Source: Amblyomma americanum (taxonomy: Eukaryota > Arthropoda > Arachnida > Ixodida > Ixodidae). From it: DNA of 64,000 nucleotides. The notes below the pieces were generated by a model that saw nothing but the letters and a program-made list of their open reading frames with translations, ran no database searches and was not told the DNA's origin. Made by a program: the position numbers and the translations under genes. This document shows, piece by piece, positions 43,299-56,893 of this stretch; the first letter of the stretch is position 1, and each line of letters begins with the position of its first letter. The stretch is taken from assembly GCF_052857255.1 (NCBI RefSeq), contig NW_027526507.1, positions 124,001-188,000 of the forward strand. Reading direction: 5' to 3'.

Positions 43299-45214
43299 CT
43301 AAGACGATGTATCTCGTTGTTGTGAGCCGGAATACAAGTTTTCGCGCTGTTCTGAGAGAAAAAGCTTACAGCTCTCTCTCGTCTACCCTTCGACGAGTTG
43401 TAAAATCGAAGTGCGTAAATCTCGCTAGTTTCGATCTAAAACGATGTATCCCGTTGTTTTGAGCCGGAATACAAGTTTTCCTCCAGTTCTGAGAGAAAAA
43501 GTTTACAGGTCTCGTCTACTCTTCGACGACTTGTAAAATCGATGTTCGTGAATCTCGCTAGTTTCGATTTAAAACGATGTATCCCGTTGTTTTGAGCTGG
43601 AATACAAGTTATCCCGCAGTTCTGAGCGAAAAAGTTTACAGCTCTCTCTGGTCTACTCTTAGACGACTTGTAAAATCGATGTTCGTGAATCTCGCTAGTT
43701 TCAATCTAAAACGATGTATCCCGGTGTTTTGAGCCGGAATACAAGTTTTCGCGCAGTTCTGAGAGAAAAAGTTTATAGCTTTCTCTCGTCTACTCTTCGA
43801 CGACTTGTAAAATTGATGCTCGTGAATTTTGCTAGTTTCGATCTAAAACGATGTATCCCGTTGTTTTGAGCCGGAATACAAGTTTTCGTGCAGTTCTAAG
43901 AGAAAAAGTTTACACCTTTCTCTCGTCTACTCTTCGACGTCTAGTAAAATTGATCTCTTGAATTTTGCTAGTTTCGATCTAAAACAATGTATCTCGTTGT
44001 TTTGAGCCGGAATACAAGTTTTCGCGCAGTTCTGAGAGAAAAAGCTTACAGCTCTCTCTCGTCTACTCTTCGACGAGTTGTAAAATCGAAGTGCGTAAAT
44101 CTCGCTGGTTTCGATCTACAACGATGTATCCGGTTGTTTTGAGCCGGAATACAAGTTTTCCTCCAGTTCTGAGAGAATAAGTTTACAGGTCTCGTCTTTT
44201 CTTCGACGACTTGTAAAATCGATGTTCGTGAATCTCGCTAGTTTCAATCTAAAACGATGTATCCCGGTGTTTTGAGCCGGAATACAAGTTTTCGCGCAGT
44301 TCTGAGATAAAACGTTTACAGCTTTCTCTCGTCTACTCTTCGACGACATGTAAAATAGATGTTCGTGAATCGCGCTAGTTTCAATCTAAAACGATGTATC
44401 TCGGTGTTTTGAGCCGGAATACAAGTTTTCGCGCCGTTCTGAGAGAAAAAGTTTACACCTTTCTCTCGTCTACTCTTCGACGACTAGTAAAATCGATGCT
44501 CTTGAATTTTGCTAGTTTTGATCTAAAACGATGTATCCCGTTATTTTGAGCCGGAATACAAGTTTTCGCGCAGTTCTGAGAGAAAAAGTTTACACCTTTC
44601 TCTCGTCTACTCTTCGACGACGTGTAAAATCGATGCTCGTGAATTTGCTAGTTTCGATCTAAGACGATGTATCTCGTTGTTTTGAGCCGGAATACAAGTT
44701 TTCGCGCAGTTCTGAGAGAAAAAGCTTACAGCTCTCTCTCGTCTACTCTTCGACGAGTTGTAAAATCGAAGTGCGTAAATCTCGCTGGTTTCGATCTACA
44801 ACGATGTATCCCGTTGTTTTGAGCCGGAATACAAGTTTTCCTCCAGTTCTGAGAGAATAAGTTTACAGGTCTCGTCTTTTCTTCGACGACTTGTAAAATC
44901 GATGTTCGTGAATCTCGCTAGTTTCAATCTAAAACGATGTATCCCGGTGTTTTGAGCCGGAATACAAGTTTTCGCGCAGTTCTGAGATAAAACGTTTACA
45001 GCTTTCTCTCGTCTACTCTTCGACGACATGTAAAATAGATGTTCGTGAATCGCGATAGTTTCAGTCTAAAACGATGTATCCCGGTGTTTTGAGCCGGAAT
45101 ACAAGTTTTCGCGCCGTTCTGAGAGAAAAAGTTTACACCTTTCTCTCGTCTACTCTTCAACGACTTGTAAACTCGATGCTCGTGAATTTTGCTAGTTTCG
45201 ATCTAAAACGATGT

Positions 45215-45740
45215 ATCTCGTTGTTTTGAGCCAGAATACAAGTTTTCGCGCAGTTCTGAGATAAAAAGTTTACACCTTTCTCTCGTCGGCTCTTCGACGA
45301 CTTGTAAACTCGATGCTCGTGATATTTCCTAGTTTCGATCTAAAACAATGTTTCCCGTTGTTTCGAGCCGGAATACAAGTTTTCGCGCAGTTCTGAGAGC
45401 AAAAGTTTACACCTTCTCTCGTCTGCTCTTCGACGACTAGTAAAATCGATTTTCGTGAATCTCGCTAGTTTCGATTTAAAAGATGTATCCCGTTGTTTTC
45501 AGCCGGAATTCAAGTTTTCGCGCAGTTCTGAAAGAAAACGTTTACAGCGCTCTCTCGTCTACTCTTCGACGACTTGTAAAATCAAAGTTCGTAAATCTCG
45601 CTAGTTTTGATCTAAAACAATGTATCCCATTGTTTTGAACCGAAATATAAGTTTTCGCGCAGTTCTGAGAGTAAAAAGTTTACAGCTTTCTCTCGTCTGC
45701 TCTTCGACGACTTGTAAAATCTAAGTGCGTAAATCTCGCT
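45215..45740. repeat. Diverged satellite units, first copy
   Basis: About four consecutive units carry many changes not seen elsewhere: CGTCGGCTCTTCG, GTGATATTTCCTAG, CAATGTTTCCCG, CATTGTTTTGAACCG, AATATAAG and GAGAGTAAAAAG. They stand out against flanking units, which differ by only a few bases. They look like an older, unhomogenised patch. Confidence 0.75.
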
Positions 45741-48700
45741 AGTTTCGATCTAAAACGATGTATCCCGTTGTTTTGAGCCGGAATACAAGTTTTCCTCCAG
45801 TTCTGAGAGAAAAAGTTTACAGGTCTCGTCTACTCTTCGACGACTTGTAAAATCGATGCTGGTGAATTTTGGTAGTTTTGATCTAAAACGATGTATCCCG
45901 TTATTTTGAGCCGGAATACAAGTTTTCGCGCAGTTCTGAGAGAAAACGTTTACACCTTTCTCTCGTCTACTCTTCGACGACTTGTAAAATCGATGCTCGT
46001 GAATTTGCTAGTTTCGATCTAAGACGATGTATCTCGTTGTTGTGAGCCGGAATACAAGTTTTCGCGCAGTTCTGAGAGAAAAAGCTTACAGCTCTCTCTC
46101 GTCTACCCTTCGACGAGTTGTAAAATCGAAGTGCGTAAATCTCGCTAGTTTTGATCTAAAACGATGTATCCCGTTGTTTTGAGCCGGAATACAAGTTTTC
46201 CTCCAGTTCTGAGAGAAAAAGTTTACAGGTCTCGTCTACTCTTCGACGACTTGTAAAATCGATGTTCGTGAATCTCGCTAGTTTCGATCTAAAACGATGT
46301 ATCCCGTTGTTTTGAGCTGGAATACAAGTTATCCCGCAGTTCTGAGCGAAAAAGTTTACAGCTCTCTCTGGTCTACTCTTCGACGACTTGTAAAATCGAT
46401 GCTCTTGAATTTTGCTAGTTCTGATCTAAAACGATGTATCCCGTTATTTTGAGGCGGAATACAAGTTTTCGCGCAGTTCTGAGAGAAAAAGTTTACACCT
46501 TTCTCTCGTCTACTCTTCGACGACATGTAAAATCGATGCTCGTGAATTTGCTAGTTTCGATCTAAGACGATGTATCTCGTTGTTTTGAGCCATAATACAA
46601 GTTTTCGCGCAGTTCTGAGAGAAAAAGCTTACAGCTCTCTCTCGTCTACTCTTCGACGAGTTGTAAAATCGAAGTGCGTAAATCTCGCTAGTTTCGATCT
46701 AAAACGATGTATCCCGTTGTTTTGAGCCGGAATACAAGTTTTCCTCCAGTTCTGACAGAAAAAGTTTACAGGTCTCGTCTACTCTTCGACGACTTGTAAA
46801 ATCGATGCTCGTGTATCTCGCTAGTTTCGATCTAAAACGATGTATCCCGTTGTTTCGAGCTGGAATACAAGTTATCCCGCAGTTCTGAGATAAAACGTTT
46901 ACAGCTTTCTCTCGTCTACTCTTCGAAGACATGTAAAATCGATGTTCGTGAATCGCGATAGTTTCAATCTAAAACGATGTATCCCGGTGTTTTGGGCCGG
47001 AATACAAGTTTTCGCGCCGTTCTGAGAGAAAAAGTTTACACCTTTCTCTCGTCTACTCTTCGACGACTAGTAAAATCGATGCTCGTGAATTTTGCTAGTT
47101 TTGATCTAAAACGATGTATACCGTTATTTTGAGCCGGAATACAAGTTTTCGCGCAGTTCTGAGAGAAAAAGTTTACACCTTTCTCTCGTCTACTCTTCGA
47201 CGACGTGTAAAATCGATGCTCGTGAATTTGTTAGTTTCGATCTAAGACGATGTATCTCGTTGTTTTGAGCCGGAATACAAGTTTTCGCGCAGTTCTGAGA
47301 GAAAAAGCTTACAGCTCTCTCTCGTCTACTCTTCGACGAGTTGTAAAATCGAAGTGCGTAAATCTCGCTAGTTTCGATCTAAAACGATGTATCCCGTTGT
47401 TTTGAGCCGGAATACAAGTTTTCCTCCAGTTCTGACAGAAAAAGTTTACAGGTCTCGTCTACTCTTCGACGACTTGTAAAATCGATGTTCGTGAATCTCG
47501 CTAGTTTCGATCTAAAACGATGTATCCCGTTGTTTCGAGCTGGAATACAAGTTATCCCGCAGTTCTGAGATAAAACGTTTACAGCTTTCTCTCGTCTACT
47601 CTTCGACGACATGTAAAATCGATGTTCGTGAATCGCGATAGTTTCAATCTAAAACGATGTATCCCGGTGTTTTGAGCCGGAATACAAGTTTTCGCGTCGT
47701 TCTGAGAGAAAAAGTTTACACCTTTCTCTCGTCTACTCTTCAACGACTTGTAAACTCGATGCTCTTGAATTTTGCTAGTTTCGATCTAAAACGATGTATC
47801 CCGTTGTTTTGAGCCGGAATACAAGTTTTCCTCCAGTTCTGAGAGAAAAAGTTTATAGGTCTCGTCTACTCTTCGACGACTTGTAAAATCGATGTTCGTG
47901 AATCTCGCTAGTTTCGATCTAAAACGATGTATCCCGTTGTTTTGAGCTGGAATACAAGTTATCCCGCAGTTCTGAGCGAAAACATTTACAGCTCTCTCTG
48001 GTCTACTCTTCGACGACTTGTAAAATCGATGTTCGTGAATCTCGCTAGTTTCAATCTAAAACGATGTATCCCGGTGTTTTGAGCCGGAATACAAGTTTTC
48101 GCGCAGTTCTGAGAGAAAAAGTTTACACCTTTCTCTCGTCTACTCTTCAACGACTTGTAAACTTGATGCTCGTGAATTTTGCTAGTTTCGATCTAAAACG
48201 ATGGCTCCCGTTGTTTTGAGCCGGAATACAAGTTTTCGTGCAGTTCTAAGAGAAAAAGTTTATACCTTTCTCTCGTCTACTCTTCGACGACTAGTAAAAT
48301 CGATGCTCGTGAATTTTGCTAGTTTTGATCTAAAACGATGTATCCCGTTATTTTGAGCCGGAATACAAGTTTTCGCGCAGTTCTGAGAGAAAACGTTTAC
48401 ACCTTTCTCTCGTCTACTCTTCGACGACTTGTAAAATCGATGCTCGTGAATTTGCTAGTTTCGATCTAAGACGATGTATCTCGTTGTTGTGAGCCGGAAT
48501 ACAAGTTTTCGCGCAGTTCTGAGAGAAAAAGCTTACAGCTCTCTCTCGTCTACCCTTCGACGAGTTGTAAAATCGAAGTGCGTAAATCTCGCTAGTTTCG
48601 ATCTAAAACGATGTATCCCGTTGTTTTGAGCCGGAATACAAGTTTTCCTCCAGTTCTGAGAGAAAAAGTTTACAGGTCTCGTCTACTCTTCGACGACTTG

Positions 48701-51700
48701 TAAAATCGATGTTCGTGAATCTCGCTAGTTTCGATCTAAAACGATGTATCCCGTTGTTTTGAGCTGGAATACAAGTTATCCCGCAGTTCTGAGATAAAAC
48801 GTTTACAGCTTTCTCTCGTCTACTCTTCGACGACATGTAAAATCGATGTTCGTGAATCGCGATAGTTTCAATCTAAAACGATGTATCCCGGTGTTTTGAG
48901 CCGGAATACAAGTTTTCGCGTCGTTCTGAGAGAAAAAGTTTACACCTTTCTCTCGTCTACTCTTCAACGACTTGCAAAATCGATGCTCTTGAATTTTGCT
49001 AGTTCTGATCTAAAACGATGTATCCCGTTATTTTGAGCCGGAATACAAGTTTTCGCGCAGTTCTGAGAGAAAAAGTTTACACCTTTCTCTCGTCTACTCT
49101 TCGACGACTAGTAAAATCGATGCTCGTGAATTTTGCTAGTTTTGATCTAAAACGATGTATCCCGTTATTTTGAGCCGGAATACAAGTTTTCGCGCAGTTC
49201 TGAGAGAAAAAGTTTACACCTTTCTCTCGTCTACTCTTCGACGACGTGTAAAATCGATGCTCGTGAATTTGTTAGTTTCGATCTAAGACGATGTATCTCG
49301 TTGTTTTGAGCCGGAATACAAGTTTTCGCGCAGTTCTGAGAGAAAAAGCTTACAGCTCTCTCTCGTCTACTCTTCGACGAGTTGTAAAATCGAAGTGCGT
49401 AAATCTCGCTAGTTTCGATCTAAAACGATGTATCCCGTTGTTTTGAGCCGGAATACAAGTTTTCGTCCAGTTCTGACAGAAAAAGTTTACAGGTCTCGTC
49501 TACTCTTCGACGACTTGTAAAATCGATGTTCGTGAATCTCGCTAGTTTCGATCTAAAACGATGTATCCCGTTGTTTCGAGCTGGAATACAAGTTATCCCG
49601 CAGTTCTGAGATAAAACGTTTACAGCTTTCTCTCGTCTACTCTTCGACGACATGTATAATCGATGTTCGTGAATCGCGATAGTTTCAATCTAAAACGATG
49701 TATCCCGGTGTTTTGAGCCGGAATACAAGTTTTCGCGTCGTTCTGAGAGAAAAAGTTTACACCTTTCTCTCGTCTACTCTTCAACGACTTGTAAACTCGA
49801 TGCTCTTGAATTTTGCTAGTTTCGATCTAAAACGATGTATCCCGTTGTTTTGAGCCGGAATACAAGTTTTCCTCCAGTTCTGAGAGAAAAAGTTTATAGG
49901 TCTCGTCTACTCTTCGACGACTTGTAAAATCGATGTTCGTGAATCTCGCTAGTTTCGATCTAAAACGATGTATCCCGTTGTTTTGAGCTGGAATACAAGT
50001 TATCCCGCAGTTCTGAGCGAAAACATTTACAGCTCTCTCTGGTCTACTCTTCGACGACTTGTAAAATCGATGTTCGTGAATCTCGCTAGTTTCAATCTAA
50101 AACGATGTATCCCGGTGTTTTGAGCCGGAATACAAGTTTTCACGCAGTTCTGAGAGAAAAAGTTTACACCTTTCTCTCGTCTACTCTTCAACGACTTGTA
50201 AACTCGATGCTCGTGAATTTTGCTAGTTTCGATATAAAACGATGGCTCCCGTTGTTTTGAGCCGGAATACAAGTTTTCGTGCAGTTCTAAGAGAAAAAGT
50301 TTATACCTTTCTCTCGTCTACTCTTCGACGACTAGTAAAATCGATGCTCGTGAATTTTGCTAGTTTTGATCTAAAACGATGTATCCCGTTATTTTGAGCC
50401 GGAATACAAGTTTTCGCGCAGTTCTGAGAGAAAACGTTTACACCTTTCTCTCGTCTACTCTTCGACGACTTGTAAAATCGATGCTCGTGAATTTGCTAGT
50501 TTCGATCTAAGACGATGTATCTCGTTGTTGTGAGCCGGAATACAAGTTTTCGCGCAGTTCTGAGAGAAAAAGCTTACAGCTCTCTCTCGTCTACCCTTCG
50601 ACGAGTTGTAAAATCGAAGTGCGTAAATCTCGCTAGTTTCGATCTAAAACGATGTATCCCGTTGTTTTGAGCCGGAATACAAGTTTTCCTCCAGTTCTGA
50701 GAGAAAAAGTTTACAGGTCTCGTCTACTCTTCGACGACTTGTAAAATCGATGTTCGTGAATCTCGCTAGTTTCGATCTAAAACGATGTATCCCGTTGTTT
50801 TGAGCTGGAATACAAGTTATCCCGCAGTTCTGAGCGAAAAAGTTTACAGCTCTCTCTGGTCTACTCTTCGACGACTTGCAAAATCGATGCTCTTGAATTT
50901 TGCTAGTTCTGATCTAAAACGATGTATCCCGTTATTTTGAGCCGGAATACAAGTTTTCGCGCAGTTCTGAGAGAAAAAGTTTACACCTTTCTCTCGTCTA
51001 CTCTTCGACGACATGTAAAATCGATGCTCGTGAATTTGCTAGTTTCGATCTAAGACGATGTATCTCGTTGTTTTGAGCCGGAATACAAGTTTTCGCGCAG
51101 TTCTGAGAGAAAAAGCTTACAGCTCTCTCTCGTCTACTCTTCGACGAGTTGTAAAATCGAAGTGCGTAAATCTCGCTAGTTTCGATCTAAAACGATGTAT
51201 CCCGTTGTTTTGAGCCGGAATACAAGTTTTCCTCCAGTTCTGACAGAAAAAGTTTACAGGTCTCGTCTACTCTTCGACGACTTGTAAAATCGATGTTCGT
51301 GAATCTCGCTAGTTTCGATCTAAAACGATGTATCCCGTTGTTTCGAGCTGGAATACAAGTTATCCCGCAGTTCTGAGATAAAACGTTTACAGCTTTCTCT
51401 CGTCTACTCTTCGACGACATGTAAAATCGATGTTCGTGAATCGCGATAGTTTCAATCTAAAACGATGTATCCCGGTGTTTTGAGCCGGAATACAAGTTTT
51501 CGCGTCGTTCTGAGAGAAAAAGTTTACACCTTTCTCTCGTCTACTCTTCAACGACTTGTAAACTCGATGCTCGTGAATTTTGCTAGTTTCGATCTAAAAC
51601 GATGTATCCCGTTGTTTTGAGCCGGAATACAAGTTTTCCTCCAGTTCTGAGAGAAAAAGTTTATAGGTCTCGTCTACTCTTCGACGACTTGTAAAATCGA

Positions 51701-54700
51701 TGTTCGTGAATCTCGCTAGTTTCGATCTAAAACGATGTATCCCGTTGTTTTGAGCTGGAATACAAGTTATCCCGCAGTTCTGAGCGAAAACATTTACAGC
51801 TCTCTCTGGTCTACTCTTCGACGACTTGTAAAATCGATGTTCGTGAATCTCGCTAGTTTCAATCTAAAACGATGTATCCCGGTGTTTTGAGCCGGAATAC
51901 AAGTTTTCGCGCAGTTCTGAGAGAAAAAGTTTACACATTTCTCTCGTCTACTCTTCAACGACTTGTAAACTCGATGCTCGTGAATTTTGCTAGTTTCGAT
52001 CTAAAACGATGGCTCCCGTTGTTTTGAGCCGGAATACAAGTTTTCGTGCAGTTCTAAGAGAAAAAGTTTATACCTTTCTCTCGTCTACTCTTCGACGACT
52101 AGTAAAATCGATGCTCGTGAATTTTGCTAGTTTTGATCTAAAACGATGTATCCCGTTATTTTGAGCCGGAATACAAGTTTTCGCGCAGTTCTGAGAGAAA
52201 ACGTTTACACCTTTCTCTCGTCTACTCTTCGACGACTTGTAAAATCGATGCTCGTGAATTTGCTAGTTTCGATCTAAGACGATGTATCTCGTTGTTGTGA
52301 GCCGGAATACAAGTTTTCGCGCAGTTCTGAGAGAAAAAGCTTACAGCTCTCTCTCGTCTACCCTTCGACGAGTTGTAAAATCGAAGTGCGTAAATCTCGC
52401 TAGTTTCGATCTAAAACGATGTATCCCGTTGTTTTGAGCCGGAATACAAGTTTTCCTCCAGTTCTGAGAGAAAAAGTTTACAGGTCTCGTCTACTCTTCG
52501 ACGACTTGTAAAATCGATGTTCGTGAATCTCGCTAGTTTCGATCTAAAACGATGTATCCCGTTGCTTTGAGCTGGAATACAAGTTATCCCGCAGTTCTGA
52601 GCGAAAACGTTTACAGCTCTCTCTGGTCTACTCTTCGACGACTTGTAAAATCGATGCTCTTGAATTTTGCTAGTTCTGATCTAAAACGATGTATCCCGTT
52701 ATTTTGAGCCGGAATACAAGTTTTCGCGCAGTTCTGAGAGAAAAAGTTTACACCTTTCTCTCGTCTACTCTTCGACGACATGTAAAATCGATGCTCGTGA
52801 ATTTGCTAGTTTCGGTCTAAGACGATGTATCTCGTTGTTTTGAGCCGGAATACAAGTTTTCGCGCAGTTCTGAGAGAAAAAGCTTACAGCTCTCTCTCGT
52901 CTACTCTTCGACGAGTTGTAAAATCGAAGTGCGTAAATCTCGCTAGTTTCGATCTAAAACGATGTATCCCGTTGTTTTGAGCCGGAATACAAGTTTTCCT
53001 CCAGTTCTGACAGAAAAAGTTTACAGGTCTCGTCTACTCTTCGACGACTTGTAAAATCGATGTTCGTGTATCTCGCTAGTTTCGATCTAAAACGATGTAT
53101 CCCGTTGTTTCGAGCTGGAATACAAGTTATCCCGCAGTTCTGAGATAAAACGTTTACAGCTTTCTCTCGTCTACTCTTCGACGACATGTAAAATCGATGT
53201 TCGTGAATCGCGATAGTTTCAATCTAAAACAATGTATCCCGGTGTTTTGGGCCGGAATACAAGTTTTCGCGCCGTTCTGAGAGAAAAAATTTACACCTTT
53301 CTCTCGTCTACTCTTCAACGACTTGTAAATTCGATCCTCGTGAATTTTGCTAGTTTCGATCTGAAACGATGTATCCCGTTGTTTTGAGCCGGAATACAAG
53401 TTTTCGCGCAGTTCTGAGAGAAAAAGTTTATACCTTTCTCTCGTCTACTCTTCGACGACTTGTAAAATCGATGCTCGTGAATTTTGCTAGTTTCGATCTA
53501 AAACAATGTATCCCGTTGTTTTGAGCCGGAATACAAGTTTTCGTGCAGTTCTAAGAGAAAACATTTACACCTTTCTCTCGTCTACTCTTCGACAACTAGT
53601 AAAATTGATGCTCATGAATTTTCCTAGTTTCGATCTAAAACGATGTATCTCGTTGTTTTGAGCCGGAATACAAGTTTTCGCGCAGTTCTGAGAGAAAAAG
53701 CTTACAGCTCTCTCTCGTCTACTCTTCGACGAGTTGTAAAATCGAAGTGCGTAAATCTCGCTGGTTTCGATCTAAAACGATGTATCCCGTTGTTTTGAGC
53801 CGGAATACAAGTTTTCCTCCAGTTCTGAGAGAAAAAGTTTACAGGTCTCGTCTTTTCTTCGACGACTTGTAAAATCGATGTTCGTGAATCTCGCTAGTTT
53901 CAATCTAAAACGATGTATCCCGGTGTTTTGAGCCGGAATACAAGTTTTCGCGCAGTTCTGAGCGAAAACTTTTACAGCTCTCTCTGGTCTACTCTTCGAC
54001 GACTTGTAAAATCGATGTTCGTGAATCTCGCTAGTTTCAATCTAAAACGATGTATCCCGGTGTTTTGAGCCGGAATACAAGTTTTCGCGCAGTTCTGAGA
54101 GAAAAAGTTTACACCGTTCTCTCGTCTACTCTTCAACGACTTGTAAACTCGATGCTCGTGAATTTTGCTAGTTTCGATCTAAAACGATGGCTCCCGTTGT
54201 TTTGAGCCGGAATACAAGTTTTCGTGCAGTTCTAAGAGAAAAAGTTTATACCTTTCTCTCGTCTACTCTTCGACGACTAGTAAAATCGATGCTCGTGAAT
54301 TTTGCTAGTTTTGATCTAAAACGATGTATCCCGTTATTTTGAGCCGGAATACAAGTTTTCGCGCAGTTCTGAGAGAAAACGTTTACACCTTTCTCTCGTC
54401 TACTCTTCGACGACTTGTAAAATCGATGCTCGTGAATTTGCTAGTTTCGATCTAAGACGATGTATCTCGTTGTTGTGAGCCGGAATACAAGTTTTCGCGC
54501 TGTTCTGAGAGAAAAAGCTTACAGCTCTCTCTCGTCTACCCTTCGACGAGTTGTAAAATCGAAGTGCGTAAATCTCGCTAGTTTCGATCTAAAACGATGT
54601 ATCCCGTTGTTTTGAGCCGGAATACAAGTTTTCCTCCAGTTCTGAGAGAAAAAGTTTACAGGTCTCGTCTACTCTTCGACGACTTGTAAAATCGATGTTC

Positions 54701-56367
54701 GTGAATCTCGCTAGTTTCGATTTAAAACGATGTATCCCGTTGTTTTGAGCTGGAATACAAGTTATCCCGCAGTTCTGAGCGAAAAAGTTTACAGCTCTCT
54801 CTGGTCTACTCTTAGACGACTTGTAAAATCGATGTTCGTGAATCTCGCTAGTTTCAATCTAAAACGATGTATCCCGGTGTTTTGAGCCGGAATACAAGTT
54901 TTCGCGCAGTTCTGAGAGAAAAAGTTTATACCTTTCTCTCGTCTACTCTTCGACGACTTGTAAAATTGATGCTCGTGAATTTTGCTAGTTTCGATCTAAA
55001 ACGATGTATCCCGTTGTTTTGAGCCGGAATACAAGTTTTTGTGCAGTTCTAAGAGAAAAAGTTTACACCTTTCTCTCGTCTACTCTTCGACGTCTAGTAA
55101 AATTGATCTCTTGAATTTTGCTAGTTTCGATCTAAAACAATGTATCTCGTTGTTTTGAGCCGGAATACAAGTTTTCGCGCAGTTCTGAGAGAAAAAGCTT
55201 ACAGCTCTCTCTCGTCTACTCTTCGACGAGTTGTAAAATCGAAGTGCGTAAATCTCGCTGGTTTCGATCTACAACGATGTATCCGGTTGTTTTGAGCCGG
55301 AATACAAGTTTTCCTCCAGTTCTGAGAGAATAAGTTTACAGGTCTCGTCTTTTCTTCGACGACTTGTAAAATCGATGTTCGTGAATCTCGCTAGTTTCAA
55401 TCTAAAACGATGTATCCCGGTGTTTTGAGCCGGAATACAAGTTTTCGCGCAGTTCTGAGATAAAACGTTTACAGCTTTCTCTCGTCTACTCTTCGACGAC
55501 ATGTAAAATAGATGTTCGTGAATCGCGCTAGTTTCAATCTAAAACGATGTATCTCGGTGTTTTGAGCCGGAATACAAGTTTTCGCGCCGTTCTGAGAGAA
55601 AAGGTTTACACCTTTCTCTCGTCTACTCTTCGACGACTAGTAAAATCGATGCTCTTGAATTTTGCTAGTTTTGATCTAAAACGATGTATCCCGTTATTTT
55701 GAGCCGGAATAAAAGTTTTCGCGCAGTTCTGAGAGAAAAAGTTTACACCTTTCTCTCGTCTACTCTTCGACGACGTGTAAAATCGATGCTCGTGAATTTG
55801 CTAGTTTCGATCTAAGACGATGTATCTCGTTGTTTTGAGCCGGAATACAAGTTTTCGCGCAGTTCTGAGAGAAAAAGCTTACAGCTCTCTCTCGTCTACT
55901 CTTCGACGAGTTGTAAAATCGAAGTGCGTAAATCTCGCTGGTTTCGATCTACAACGATGTATCCCGTTGTTTTGAGCCGGAATACAAGTTTTCCTCCAGT
56001 TCTGAGAGAATAAGTTTACAGGTCTCGTCTTTCCTTCGACGACTTGTAAAATCGATGTTCGTGAATCTCGCTAGTTTCAATCTAAAACGATGTATCCCGG
56101 TGTTTTGAGCCGGAATACAAGTTTTCGCGCAGTTCTGAGATAAAACGTTTACAGCTTTCTCTCGTCTACTCTTCGACGACATGTAAAATAGATGTTCGTG
56201 AATCGCGATAGTTTCAGTCTAAAACGATGTATCCCGGTGTTTTGAGCCGGAATACAAGTTTTCGCGCCGTTCTGAGAGAAAAAGTTTACACCTTTCTCTC
56301 GTCTACTCTTCAACGACTTGTAAACTCGATGCTCGTGAATTTTGCTAGTTTCGATCTAAAACGATGT

Positions 56368-56893
56368 ATCTCGTTGTTTTGAGCCAGAATACAAGTTTTC
56401 GCGCAGTTCTGAGATAAAAAGTTTACACCTTTCTCTCGTCGGCTCTTCGACGACTTGTAAACTCGATGCTCGTGATATTTCCTAGTTTCGATCTAAAACA
56501 ATGTTTCCCGTTGTTTCGAGCCGGAATACAAGTTTTCGCGCAGTTCTGAGAGCAAAAGTTTACACCTTCTCTCGTCTGCTCTTCGACGACTAGTAAAATC
56601 GATTTTCGTGAATCTCGCTAGTTTCGATTTAAAAGATGTATCCCGTTGTTTTCAGCCGGAATTCAAGTTTTCGCGCAGTTCTGAAAGAAAACGTTTACAG
56701 CGCTCTCTCGTCTACTCTTCGACGACTTGTAAAATCAAAGTTCGTAAATCTCGCTAGTTTTGATCTAAAACAATGTATCCCATTGTTTTGAACCGAAATA
56801 TAAGTTTTCGCGCAGTTCTGAGAGTAAAAAGTTTACAGCTTTCTCTCGTCTGCTCTTCGACGACTTGTAAAATCTAAGTGCGTAAATCTCGCT
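56368..56893. repeat. Diverged satellite units, second copy
   Basis: Same diverged block with the same private changes, at an offset of 11,153 bp. It was carried as a passenger by the 11.4-kb duplication and ends just before its right boundary. Confidence 0.75.
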
